Below are positions 37,294 through 46,606 of a DNA stretch of 64,000 bases, one piece after another. Position 1 is the stretch's first letter, and every line of letters begins with the position of its first letter. The notes beneath the pieces are model-generated. The model was not told the DNA's origin. It searched no databases and saw only the letters and a list, made by a program, of their open reading frames with translations. The position numbers and the translations under genes are program-made. Origin of the DNA: Bacillota bacterium (GTDB lineage Bacteria; Bacillota; Clostridia; Lachnospirales; Lachnospiraceae); the NCBI GenBank assembly GCA_023434365.1, contig JAEYSV010000028.1, positions 1-64,000 on the forward strand. Direction: 5' to 3'.

Positions 37294-40200
37294 TTAATCT
37301 TCCACTACTTTAAGTTCTTCGTCTGATACTTTTTTCATTTTTCTGCGGTTTAGTATATCATACATTACCGGAACAACAAATAATGTCATGAAGGTTGCGT
37401 AGGTAAGTCCACCAATAGTAACAATTGCAATCGACTGAACCATATCTGCTCCATTTCCCATTCCCATTGCCATCGTTGATAATCCTAAGATGGTGGTAAG
37501 TGCTGTCATCAAAATTGGGCGCATACGTGTTTTACCCGCTTCAATAATCGCTTCCTTCTTACCCATGCCATCAAGGCGTAACAAATTGATATAATCTACT
37601 AAAACAATACCATTATTAACAACAATTCCGGCAAGCATTACAAAACCAATCATTGCAATTACACTTAGTTCAAATCCAGTAAGAAACAATGCCAGGAATC
37701 CTCCGGTAAAAGCAAGAGGTATTGTAAATAATACGATAAATGGCGATAATAAACTTTGGAACTGTGCCACCATGATCAGGTAGATAAACAATATACCCAG
37801 TAATATCATTTTGACTAATTGACTCATCGATTCTGTAATGGTCTCATTTTCACCACCATAGACTAATTCGTAACCAGCTGGCGCCTCATAATCTTCTAAT
37901 GCTGATTCAACATTTTGAGAAACAAGACCAATATTATAGCCATCTTTTAACTTTGCACTTACGGTCAGATATCTTTGTTGACCTTCACGTGAAATACTAG
38001 AAAAACCTGTTGTTTCAATAACTTCAGCTATATCAGAAACTTTTACATCTTCTTTTTTGCCTTCTTTATTCGTAATTTCAAACGTGAAGTTTCGAATCAT
38101 ATCTAGTGATAACTCTTCACTACCTTCTGTTACTAATACAACTGGATAAGAGGTGCCATCCACTTTTGATAATGAAGTAGCCTGTTTTTCTGCAGCCATA
38201 GCTGATTGAACTTGCATATAAGCCTGCGCAACGGTTAATCCTTTAAGCATTGCTTTTTCTTTATTAACTACAATACGTAACTCAGGAGCTGGATTAGAAA
38301 TTCCATTAGAAACTTCTGTCGTACCCTCAACACCTGTTACAATATCAGCTACCTCTGTAGCTACTTTTTTAAGAGTATCTAAATCACTACCAGTTACATT
38401 AATTGCAATTCCAGAACCACCAAGTGCACTCATATCCATTGATGAACCTGATGCAGTGACTTCAGCCTCTAAATCACTACAACTTTCCTCAATAAGTGTT
38501 GCCACTTCCTTAGAGCTCATTTTCTTATCTTCTTTTAATACTACGTAAAATTGTACATTTTTGCTTTCACCAGCACCTGAAGAGCTATTATTAAACATAG
38601 CCATAATTCCACTTCCGCCAGTCATTGCACCTACTTTATCAACATCCTCTATTTTTACGATTCGCGATTGCACTTCATCAGCCATCGCTTTAGTATCTTC
38701 AAATAAAGCATCGTTAGGCATTTCCATGGTAACATTTATTTGTGGACTGTCCATTTCAGGCATAAATCCTGTACCTTGGCTTAATGCACCAAATACGCTT
38801 AAGATAAGAATAGCAATCGATGCAATTAAAACAACGGCTTTATACCGCAACGCTCTTGTAAGAATTCTTGCATAAAACTCACAAAATCTATCAAAACGTT
38901 TGTAGTCTTTATCTATCGTCTTTTTAAGTAATCCCGCAGACATCATTGGCACTAAAGTCAATGCTATGATAAGACTGGCTCCTAATGAATAAGCAATGGT
39001 TAATGCCATATCCGTAAAGAGCTGTCTTGTAATACCTTGCACAAAAACAATTGGAAGGAATACGCAAACCGTCGTTAATGTTGATGCAGTAATTGCTCCA
39101 GCTACCTGGATAGAACCACTAACTGCTGCTTTAACTGCACTATATCCTTTTTTACGTAAGCGGTATATATTTTCAATTACTACAACTGAGTTATCTACTA
39201 ACATACCAACACCAACTGCAAGACCAGATAGCGAGATAACATTAAGGGTAACACCACTAAAATACATCAACACGATTGCAAACATTACACTGATTGGAAT
39301 AGAGCAGGTAATTATAAATGTTGGTTTCAAATCCCATAAGAAAAGGAATAAAATAATAATGGCAAGAATTCCGCCCATCAACAAGTTATCTAATACTGAA
39401 TCTACTACCATATCAATATAAAGCCCTTGATCCATCAGATAAGTAGCACCCAATTTATCATTATTCTCTTTCAGACTATCGAATCTTGCCTGAATTCTCT
39501 TACTCACTTCAGCCGTTGCATAATTATTTTGCTTTTGAATTGAAAGAATGACTGCATTATTTCCATTTACTTTTGCATAAACTTTATCGCTGTTATCCAC
39601 TAAAAATACATCAGCAACATCATTTAAAGTGATTGGTTCAATTCCTTCCATCCCTAAATCAAATAGAACTAATGAACTAATCTCTTCCTGTGATTTAAAT
39701 TTATCCCCAACCCGAACAAGATAATCTATGCCTTCTTCTGTTATATATCCTGCTGGCATCTGGAAGTTTTGTGCTGTTAATATATTTTTAATCATATCTG
39801 CTGTTATCATTTTATTGATATCTGCTTGATTAATTGCATCTTCTTTCTGTTTGTCAAAACCTTCTGTCTGCTCATTCAAAGTCTTTTCTCCTGAATTAAG
39901 CTGACCAGTTGCCTCTTCTAATTGATTACCAATTTCGTTTTTTTGTTTGTTTAACTCAATTTCCTTAGCATCTAACTGCTTTTTACTTGCCTCTAATTTT
40001 TTTCTGGCTGCAACTAACTGTGGCTTTGCATCTTCGATTGCTTTTTCACCATCTTTGATTGCTTTTTTCGCTGCTGGAAGTTCCTTTTCTCCTGTCGTAA
40101 CAAGCGTACGCATATCACTAATTTTAGTTAATCCGTCTTCAATTGCAGTTTTACCAGACTGTGCTGTTTCTATCTGTTTATTTAAATCACTAATAGTTTT

Positions 40201-41304
40201 CTTAACAGTCTCAAGTGTCTTATTCAGTCCATTAACAATTGCAGTTTTCTCAAAATCAGAAAGTGCCGGATTATTTTGAGTCTCAAGAATCTTTGTTTCC
40301 AGATTCACCTTAGTAGCAATTGCTTCAACTCTTCCATTCTCCATCGCTAGCAAACCATCAGTTACTTCCTTAAGCTGTTTTTTTAGCTCAGCTTCTTGCG
40401 CTTTTGTTTCTTCAGAATTTAGTTGTTTTTTAGCTGATGCTAATTCTGTCTCCTTTTTTTGCAGTTCTGCTTTACCTGATTTTAATTCTGCTTCCTTTTG
40501 CGCAAGTTCCGATTCTTTAGAAGATAATTCTATATCGGCTTTTAGAATTTGATTTCTAGCTTCGGTAATTCCCTGTTGACCAGTAATCATACCAATATTG
40601 AATTCATCAAGCTGTGTTTTAAGATCCTCTTTACCAGATTCGATTTCTTCCTTAGCCTTATCAATTTCGTCTTTTGCATCCTCCATCTTATCGTTTATGG
40701 ATGCAATGATTTTATCATTAACCTTATCAATCTTATCCTTATTAATAATTACATTAATCTTTTCCTCAAGCATCCCCATCGTATCGATGCTTGCAACACC
40801 TTCAATACTTTCAATACTAGGTATTACTTTCTGATCCACATAATTAGAGATTTCGTTGATTTCCATTCCCTCAACATCTACCGCTGCTACCATAACAGGA
40901 AGCATATCTGGATTCAATTTCATGATTGTCGAACTACCAATTTCCTCGGTAAACTGACTACTAACCTGGTCAAGACTTTCTCTCATGTCAATTGAGGCAG
41001 CGTTCATATCCGCCGTTTCAACAAACTCCAATATAACAATAGATACATTCTCACGGCTTACCGATGAAACCGTACTTATGTTATTTACTGTGGCCATTGC
41101 CTGTTCAATTGGTCTAGAAACGGATTGTTCCACTTCTTCAGGGCTGGCACCAACATATGGTGTCACCACAACCGCATATGGCAAATTAATACTTGGTAAT
41201 AAATCCGTTGTCATTTCTGTGAAAGCAACGTAACCCAATACGATAATAAGCACTACCGCCACCACTACGGTATATGGCTTTCTTACACTAGCTTTTGATA
41301 ACAT
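37294..41304 (-). CDS. RND-superfamily efflux transporter with coiled-coil insertion
   Basis: This giant 1336-residue transporter belongs to the AcrB/SwrC (HAE) branch of the RND superfamily. The first helix precedes TTDLLPSINLPYAVVVTPYVGASPEEVEQSVSRPIE, the family hallmark. Helical blocks around 630-820 and 1130-1320 include AVGVGMLVDNSVVVIENIYR with the Asp of the proton relay. Residues about 200-495 are an almost unbroken Lys/Glu/Ala/Leu-rich coiled coil that SwrC-like proteins (about 1050 residues) lack. The insertion lies in the first large extracellular loop. No membrane-fusion or outer-membrane partner is encoded nearby, as expected for a Gram-positive cell. Substrates unknown; lipids, surfactants or drugs are possibilities. 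Confidence 0.9.
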   Translation of the reverse strand: MLSKASVRKPYTVVVAVVLIIVLGYVAFTEMTTDLLPSINLPYAVVVTPYVGASPEEVEQSVSRPIEQAMATVNNISTVSSVSRENVSIVILEFVETADMNAASIDMRESLDQVSSQFTEEIGSSTIMKLNPDMLPVMVAAVDVEGMEINEISNYVDQKVIPSIESIEGVASIDTMGMLEEKINVIINKDKIDKVNDKIIASINDKMEDAKDEIDKAKEEIESGKEDLKTQLDEFNIGMITGQQGITEARNQILKADIELSSKESELAQKEAELKSGKAELQKKETELASAKKQLNSEETKAQEAELKKQLKEVTDGLLAMENGRVEAIATKVNLETKILETQNNPALSDFEKTAIVNGLNKTLETVKKTISDLNKQIETAQSGKTAIEDGLTKISDMRTLVTTGEKELPAAKKAIKDGEKAIEDAKPQLVAARKKLEASKKQLDAKEIELNKQKNEIGNQLEEATGQLNSGEKTLNEQTEGFDKQKEDAINQADINKMITADMIKNILTAQNFQMPAGYITEEGIDYLVRVGDKFKSQEEISSLVLFDLGMEGIEPITLNDVADVFLVDNSDKVYAKVNGNNAVILSIQKQNNYATAEVSKRIQARFDSLKENNDKLGATYLMDQGLYIDMVVDSVLDNLLMGGILAIIILFLFLWDLKPTFIITCSIPISVMFAIVLMYFSGVTLNVISLSGLAVGVGMLVDNSVVVIENIYRLRKKGYSAVKAAVSGSIQVAGAITASTLTTVCVFLPIVFVQGITRQLFTDMALTIAYSLGASLIIALTLVPMMSAGLLKKTIDKDYKRFDRFCEFYARILTRALRYKAVVLIASIAILILSVFGALSQGTGFMPEMDSPQINVTMEMPNDALFEDTKAMADEVQSRIVKIEDVDKVGAMTGGSGIMAMFNNSSSGAGESKNVQFYVVLKEDKKMSSKEVATLIEESCSDLEAEVTASGSSMDMSALGGSGIAINVTGSDLDTLKKVATEVADIVTGVEGTTEVSNGISNPAPELRIVVNKEKAMLKGLTVAQAYMQVQSAMAAEKQATSLSKVDGTSYPVVLVTEGSEELSLDMIRNFTFEITNKEGKKEDVKVSDIAEVIETTGFSSISREGQQRYLTVSAKLKDGYNIGLVSQNVESALEDYEAPAGYELVYGGENETITESMSQLVKMILLGILFIYLIMVAQFQSLLSPFIVLFTIPLAFTGGFLALFLTGFELSVIAMIGFVMLAGIVVNNGIVLVDYINLLRLDGMGKKEAIIEAGKTRMRPILMTALTTILGLSTMAMGMGNGADMVQSIAIVTIGGLTYATFMTLFVVPVMYDILNRRKMKKVSDEELKVVED

Positions 41305-41586
41305 AACATTTCCTCCACCAATTTTTTTAAGTACTTATTATAGTACCTAACTATTCATACATATATTAGTTCTTATTTTACTTGTAATAATTATTTCCCT
41401 ATTTTTTCATCTAAAACAGAAGTCTGACAAGTCTTTTACCACATTAATACTTAATCAAGTTAAGTATTATTCTGCAAAAAAATAATACCATTACCAAGTA
41501 AACTATAAGCAATTATAAAAAAGTGCCCTACGAATGTCAATGAATACATTCTTAAATTTATATAAAAAAGAATATCGCTTACATAA

Positions 41587-41722
41587 GCATGAGTTTCGCT
41601 AGCGAAACTCATGCGCTGACGCGCTGTCACGATAATGACAAACTTCCATATGCGCGTCATGTGCATCCTCGCGGAGCGTTTTTTATGATATAGGAAATTA
41701 GCAATTTCCTATATCATAAAAA
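41587..41722. repeat. structured palindrome cluster, MITE- or REP-like
   Basis: Three nested or adjacent inverted repeats are packed into 136 bp. A perfect 28-bp palindrome without a loop occupies 41587-41614 (arms GCATGAGTTTCGCT). An 8-bp pair TGACGCGC / GCGCGTCA lies at 41617-41624 and 41652-41659. A 20-bp perfect stem with a 3-nt loop occupies 41680-41722 (core ATATAGGAAATT). The first two are GC-rich, unlike the surroundings. The last shares its core with the repeat at 127-160. No transposase is present. Confidence 0.75.
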
Positions 41723-41751
41723 TGCTTTCCAAAAACCTGTTTTGGAAAGCA
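41723..41751 (-). terminator. intrinsic terminator of the RNA methyltransferase gene
   Basis: A perfect 12-bp stem (TGCTTTCCAAAA and its complement) with a 5-nt loop is followed by TTTTT on the - strand. Those T residues are also the outer arm of the preceding palindrome. Confidence 0.85.
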
Positions 41752-41765
41752 CTCTATACATTTAT

Positions 41766-42557
41766 TTATTTGTTTATGAGACGTCTCTGCCTTGCTACTT
41801 CAAATGCTAATATAGAAGTAGCCATAGCTGCATTTAACGACTCTACTTTTCCAAGCATTGGAATAATCACATAATCATCCGCCATTTTAGCAGTTTCTTC
41901 AGTCAGTCCATTGGCTTCATTACCAATTAGAAAGCCACATCCTTTTGTATAATCCATCTCCTCATAGTTTACAGTTGCCTTAAGATGAGCAGCATACAGT
42001 CTTATGCCTCGCTTCTTAATCTCTGTAATCGTTTGATACAAACTCTCTGTGTAGAGAAATGGTACACGAAAGATAGAGCCCATTGTTGACCTAACTACTT
42101 TCGGATTATATATATCCACACACTCTTTACTTAGAATTACACCATTTACCCCTGCACCTTCTGCTGTACGTAAAATAGTACCTAAGTTACCGGGATCACG
42201 TATATTCTCGAGTAATATAAGACATGATTCCTTCGAACCAACTACTTCTTCAAAGGAATACACGGGCATGGATACTAGGGCCAATATTCCCTGAGGACTA
42301 ACGGTATCAGTCATAGCTTTCATTACTTGTTCACTTACAACCTCCACCGGCACCTCTTTAAGAAACGAGGGTTCCTTACTCATAAGTTCCTGATAAAAAG
42401 AATCCACTATATAGACCTCCTGAACACGAAGCGATAGAGCTTCCCGAACCATTTTGATCCCCTCTACGAGGAATACGCCCTTTTCTTCACGAAGTTTAGG
42501 TTTCTTCATCAAAGAAATTATATTTTTTACTTTTTGATTGGCTGTGCTAGTAATCAT
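41766..42557 (-). CDS. TrmH/SpoU-family RNA 2'-O-methyltransferase
   Basis: This 263-residue SPOUT-fold enzyme has an N-terminal RNA-binding domain (MITSTANQKVKNIISLMKKPKLREEKGVFLVEG) and a catalytic domain with motifs LENIRDPGNLGTILRTAEGAG, FLIGNEANGL and SLNAAMATSILAFE. The layout is that of the RlmB/TsnR-type rRNA methylases, which methylate ribose 2'-OH groups using S-adenosylmethionine. The exact target nucleotide is not predictable. The start codon lies in a 16-bp tandem repeat (42555-42609), so ribosome entry here is unusual. Confidence 0.9.
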   Translation of the reverse strand: MITSTANQKVKNIISLMKKPKLREEKGVFLVEGIKMVREALSLRVQEVYIVDSFYQELMSKEPSFLKEVPVEVVSEQVMKAMTDTVSPQGILALVSMPVYSFEEVVGSKESCLILLENIRDPGNLGTILRTAEGAGVNGVILSKECVDIYNPKVVRSTMGSIFRVPFLYTESLYQTITEIKKRGIRLYAAHLKATVNYEEMDYTKGCGFLIGNEANGLTEETAKMADDYVIIPMLGKVESLNAAMATSILAFEVARQRRLINK

Positions 42558-42609
42558 ATTCTTCTTATTCCATATTCTTCTTATTCCATATTCTACTTAT
42601 TCCATATTT
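42555..42609. repeat. 16-bp tandem repeat, three copies, at the ktrA/methyltransferase junction
   Basis: Three head-to-tail units of CATATTCTTCTTATTC (the third with one change) plus a 7-base partial copy. On the - strand each unit supplies GAATAAGAAGAATATG; the last ATG is the methyltransferase start, and the ktrA stop lies in the third unit. Two further out-of-frame ATGs followed by TAA stops are thereby created upstream. Confidence 0.9.
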
Positions 42610-43259
42610 GCTAATTTATTCAGAATATCATTTTTCCCAATCATAATCAGAACATCATCTTTATCTAACTTCTGATCTGCATCTGGATTGATATTCAGTT
42701 CATTTTTATGTTTAATTCCGATTACATTAACCTTATACTTTGCACGCAAATTAAGCTCTGCGATACTATGGGAATCCCAAGCGGTTGGAACATCGATTTC
42801 CATCATACTAGTCGTCGATGATAGTTCAATCGCATTAAACAGATTACCCATCATTAGGTTGTGCGCAATACGAATACCAGTTTCTTTTTCCGGAAAAACA
42901 ACTGTATCTGCGCCCACTTTTTTTAACACTTTTGCATGAATTTCATTTTGCGCTTTCGCTAAAACAAATGGAATTCCAAGCTCTTTCACAAGAATAGTAA
43001 TCATAACACTAGCCTCAAGATTCTCACCAATTGCTACAATTGCTCCATCAAAATTACTAATGCCAAGAGTTTCAATCATTTCCGAATCACAAACATCAGC
43101 TTTCACCGCAAAGGTTACGATATCTGCCATTTCTTGAATTTTATCTTCATCATTATCTACAACAAGAACTTCACAACCGCTTTCTGCTAAAGTAGTTGCA
43201 ACGCTTCGTCCAAATCGTCCTAAACCAAATACAACAAACTCTTTTCTTTGCATACCCAA
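42597..43259 (-). CDS. ktrA: potassium uptake regulatory subunit, TrkA/KtrA family
   Basis: This 220-residue cytoplasmic protein has an RCK N-terminal Rossmann domain (FVVFGLGRFGRSVATTLAESGCEVLVVDND) that binds nucleotides, and a C-terminal TrkA-C domain (about 135-215). It forms a ring that gates the KtrB/TrkH-type potassium channel encoded directly upstream. Operon with the gene at 43267 (7-nt gap). Confidence 0.93.
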   Translation of the reverse strand: MGMQRKEFVVFGLGRFGRSVATTLAESGCEVLVVDNDEDKIQEMADIVTFAVKADVCDSEMIETLGISNFDGAIVAIGENLEASVMITILVKELGIPFVLAKAQNEIHAKVLKKVGADTVVFPEKETGIRIAHNLMMGNLFNAIELSSTTSMMEIDVPTAWDSHSIAELNLRAKYKVNVIGIKHKNELNINPDADQKLDKDDVLIMIGKNDILNKLANME

Positions 43260-43266
43260 ACCCTTT

Positions 43267-44631
43267 CTATCCTACCAAAATCTTATCTGTAGGCAATTTA
43301 CGTCCATTTATTTTTTTACGGCTGTTAAACGCTAGCATCATAGTAATCGGTCCAATTCTTCCAAGATACATTGTAATTATTATAATTAACTTACCGATGT
43401 TATTAAGACTTCCCGTGAAGCCTCTGGATAAACCTACTGTACCAATAGCAGATGTAGATTCAAAAATCACATCTAAAAACGGCGCCTTTTGAGCTATGCT
43501 TAATGCAAACATTGAGGTAAATAATACAATTAAGCTGACACCAAACACTGCAACACTCTTTTTAACAAAGGAATCCGTAATTTTACGATTAAACATCTCC
43601 ACATCTTGTCGATTCTTAATACTTGACCACACTGACATTAAGATTACAACTGCTGTTACTGTTTTGATTCCACCGGCGGTACCAGATGGAGAGCCCCCGA
43701 TAAACATTAATATAATAAACAAAAAGTTCGAGGAATCAGTGAAGTTTTTCTGTGGGATTGTTTCAAACCCTGCCGTTCTTGTTGTTACGGATTGAAATGT
43801 TGAAGCCATCATTTTTTCACCGACATTTAGGTTTCCTATAGAATTAGGATTATTGTATTCCAATAAAAAGACCGCTATCGCCCCACCAACAATCAAGATT
43901 GCAGTCATCGTAAGTGCAACTTTTGTATGAAGTTCCATCTTACGAAAAATTGTTCTAAGTTTTACTTTTTCTTTAAACTTCATCTTAGTAAGTCTAAGGA
44001 TATCCCACCATACTGGGAACCCAATACCACCAATAATAATAAGCATCATCGTATTAATATTAATCAATGGATTGGTTACATAGGGAACCAGGCTATTAAC
44101 ACCTATAACATCCATTCCCGCGTTACAAAAAGCAGAGACAGAATTAAAGATTGCACATCCTATTCCTTTAATGAATCCATACTCCGGAACAAATTGAATT
44201 GCATAAAAGAATGCACCGATTGCTTCGATTAACAATGTTCCTTTTAATATTTTTATAGTTAGTCTTACCAAGCCTCTAAGTGTATCCAAGTTATAAGCAT
44301 CTTGTATTAACATACGTTCTTTTAATGTAATACGCTTACGTAATATCAAAAGTAACGATGTCGTAAAGGTTACAATGCCAAGTCCGCCAAACTGGATTAG
44401 TATTAAAATGACTATTTTACCAAATAGGCTCCAGTGAGTTGCTGTTGTTACGGTAACTAATCCCGTTACACATGTAGCAGACGTTGAGGTAAATAATGCA
44501 TCTATTATATTTGTTGCCTTGCCCTCTGCTGATGAAATGGGCAATGAAAGTAACAGCGCACCAAGTATTATAGCTGCCAAAAAACCGAATACAATCATTT
44601 GTGTTGTGGTAATTTCATGTTTCTTACGCAA
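43267..44631 (-). CDS. ktrB: potassium uptake channel subunit, KtrB/TrkH family
   Basis: This 454-residue membrane protein has the four membrane-pore-membrane repeats of the TrkH/KtrB family. Selectivity-filter-like Gly segments include ATCVTGL, NAGMD, TAGFE and AIGTVGLSRG. With KtrA it imports potassium, probably with sodium. The start is a TTG (LRKKHEITT) supported by AAGGGGGA about 9 nt upstream. Confidence 0.92.
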   Translation of the reverse strand: MRKKHEITTTQMIVFGFLAAIILGALLLSLPISSAEGKATNIIDALFTSTSATCVTGLVTVTTATHWSLFGKIVILILIQFGGLGIVTFTTSLLLILRKRITLKERMLIQDAYNLDTLRGLVRLTIKILKGTLLIEAIGAFFYAIQFVPEYGFIKGIGCAIFNSVSAFCNAGMDVIGVNSLVPYVTNPLININTMMLIIIGGIGFPVWWDILRLTKMKFKEKVKLRTIFRKMELHTKVALTMTAILIVGGAIAVFLLEYNNPNSIGNLNVGEKMMASTFQSVTTRTAGFETIPQKNFTDSSNFLFIILMFIGGSPSGTAGGIKTVTAVVILMSVWSSIKNRQDVEMFNRKITDSFVKKSVAVFGVSLIVLFTSMFALSIAQKAPFLDVIFESTSAIGTVGLSRGFTGSLNNIGKLIIIITMYLGRIGPITMMLAFNSRKKINGRKLPTDKILVG

Positions 44632-44660
44632 ACAGGTTCATCCCCCTTAAGGTTTATGTT

Positions 44661-45734
44661 TTAGTCCTGATTCATATTAGCCAACTTTGCTGCTTGATCC
44701 GCAGCAATCAAACTGTCAATAATTTCATAAATGTCGCCATCCATGATACTATCTAATCGATGCAAAGTCAACTTAATTCTATGATCAGTTACACGTCCTT
44801 GAGGAAAATTATACGTACGGATTTTTTCTGAACGGTCTCCAGTACCCACCTGACTTTTGCGTTCTTTTGCTTCAGCACTTTGCGCCTTTTCAAGCTCCAT
44901 ATCATATAAACGAGTACGAAGTACCTTTATCGCTTTATCCTTATTTTTGAGCTGTGATTTTTCATCCTGGCAAGAAATTACAATGCCAGTTGGAATGTGT
45001 GTTAAACGCACAGCAGAGTCAGTAGTATTTACACTCTGTCCTCCATTGCCTGATGAACGAAACACATCAAACTTACAATCATTTAAATCAATCTGAACAT
45101 CAACTTCCTCAGCTTCCGGCATAATTGCTACCGTTACAGTAGAAGTATGAATACGTCCACCAGATTCTGTTACCGGTACACGTTGTACGCGGTGAACACC
45201 GCTTTCATACTTTAATTTAGAATAGGCACCGCTACCATTGATCATAAAGATAACTTCTTTAAATCCACCAATACCATTTTCATTGATACTCATCATATCT
45301 ACTTTCCAACGGTTTCTTTCGGCATATCTACTATAGACACGATATAATTCTGCGGCAAATAAAGCAGCCTCATCACCACCTGCACCCGCACGTATTTCTA
45401 CAATAACGTTTTTCTCGTCATTAGGGTCTTTTGGTAACAACAATATCTTCATCTTATTTTCCAACTCAACAACACGATCTTTACAATCATTTAATTCTTC
45501 TTTTGCAAGTTCTCTCATTTCATCATCTGATTCTTCTTCAATCATCTTCAGACTATCTTCAATCCCTTGTTTCGTCGCTTTATATTCCTGATATGCCTCT
45601 ACGATTTCCTGTAAATCATTCTGTTCCTTCATTAATTTACGAAATCTTGCCTGGTCATTGACTACCGTAGGCTCATTTAATTCATCTACAATTTCTTGAA
45701 AACGAATTACCAAGTCCTCTAACTTGTCAAACAT
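44661..45734 (-). CDS. prfA: peptide chain release factor 1
   Basis: This 357-residue factor recognises UAA and UAG and releases the nascent chain. It has the GGQ motif at 231-233 (SSGNGGQSVNTTDSAVRL), the RF1-type stop-recognition P-V-T segment around VPVTESGGRIHTST, and length typical for RF1. Directly upstream prmC encodes the enzyme that methylates the GGQ glutamine; the genes are 1 nt apart. Confidence 0.96.
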   Translation of the reverse strand: MFDKLEDLVIRFQEIVDELNEPTVVNDQARFRKLMKEQNDLQEIVEAYQEYKATKQGIEDSLKMIEEESDDEMRELAKEELNDCKDRVVELENKMKILLLPKDPNDEKNVIVEIRAGAGGDEAALFAAELYRVYSRYAERNRWKVDMMSINENGIGGFKEVIFMINGSGAYSKLKYESGVHRVQRVPVTESGGRIHTSTVTVAIMPEAEEVDVQIDLNDCKFDVFRSSGNGGQSVNTTDSAVRLTHIPTGIVISCQDEKSQLKNKDKAIKVLRTRLYDMELEKAQSAEAKERKSQVGTGDRSEKIRTYNFPQGRVTDHRIKLTLHRLDSIMDGDIYEIIDSLIAADQAAKLANMNQD

Positions 45735-45735
45735 G

Positions 45736-46584
45736 TTATCTATCCTCCAAAACTAAGTTACGTCTGCCAGATACTACCCGGCCAAACTCACATAAATCTT
45801 TAATTATTACTACATCAACATATCCATGCTCTTCCATCAGCTGCTTCACTGCTGCTCCCTGATCATGGCCTACTTCAAACAGTAACCGGCCATCTTGATT
45901 TAAAAATTTATCGGCCTCATTTACTATTCTACGATAAAAATACAACCCATCTTCTAATCCGTCAAGTGCCAATATTGGTTCATGCAATCTCACCTCAGGT
46001 TCTAGGGTAAGAATTACTTCCGACGGAATATATGGAGGATTGGATACAATCAAATCATATTTTTCTGTTACCCTCGTAAATAAATCACTTTGAATGAACT
46101 TAACTGATGCTTCTAATCTTCTTGCATTCTCTCTAGCTACCTCTAAAGCTTTCAAAGAAATATCGAGTCCAACTGCACGTTTTAATGGTACCGTTTTTGC
46201 CAGACTGATAATAATGCAACCAGACCCAGTACAAACATCTAGTACCGACTGATTCTTTGCATACTTGATTGCCTCTTCTACTAAAAGTTCAGTATCTTGC
46301 CTAGGAATTAGAACGTGTTCATTTACGTAAAAATCTAACCCATAAAAGCCTCGAGTATTGGTAATATGCTCAAGCGGAATCCTACTTGCCCGCTGCCTTA
46401 AGAGTTTCTGATACCTTTTATAATCCTCTGCGGCTATGGTCTGCTTTGGATTCATATAATAAGTGACACGAGTAATCCCAAAACAATACTCCATTAACCG
46501 CCAGGCATTAATCTCAGCTTCCTCAATTGCTGCTTCGCTAAGATAGTTACATCCTTCTTTTAATGTTTGTTCTAAGGTTATCAT
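45736..46584 (-). CDS. prmC: release factor glutamine methyltransferase PrmC
   Basis: This 282-residue S-adenosylmethionine-dependent enzyme methylates the GGQ glutamine of release factors. It has the N-terminal helical domain, motif I VLDVCTGSGCIIISLA and the catalytic NPPY (near residue 182). The start at 46584 is chosen because GAGG sits 8 nt before that ATG; a longer reading from 46638 would overlap the upstream gene and has no ribosome binding site. Confidence 0.94.
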   Translation of the reverse strand: MITLEQTLKEGCNYLSEAAIEEAEINAWRLMEYCFGITRVTYYMNPKQTIAAEDYKRYQKLLRQRASRIPLEHITNTRGFYGLDFYVNEHVLIPRQDTELLVEEAIKYAKNQSVLDVCTGSGCIIISLAKTVPLKRAVGLDISLKALEVARENARRLEASVKFIQSDLFTRVTEKYDLIVSNPPYIPSEVILTLEPEVRLHEPILALDGLEDGLYFYRRIVNEADKFLNQDGRLLFEVGHDQGAAVKQLMEEHGYVDVVIIKDLCEFGRVVSGRRNLVLEDR

Positions 46585-46606
46585 GTCACTTACCTCATTT
46601 ATTTTA

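Larger units (their letters stand above)
41305..41765. other. 460-bp intergenic region with nested palindromes
   Basis: It contains the RND promoter side (41305-41460, no clear promoter), then a compact set of inverted repeats (41587-41722) and the terminator of the methyltransferase gene (41723-41751). An apparent open frame of 68 codons on the - strand (41460-41666) is crossed by the palindromes and lacks a ribosome binding site; I do not call it a gene. Confidence 0.7.

Noticed and set aside
41460..41666. 68-codon open frame on the - strand upstream of the RND gene's far side
   Set aside because: It runs through the palindrome cluster, has no ribosome binding site and an unlikely residue mix; better explained by repeat DNA.
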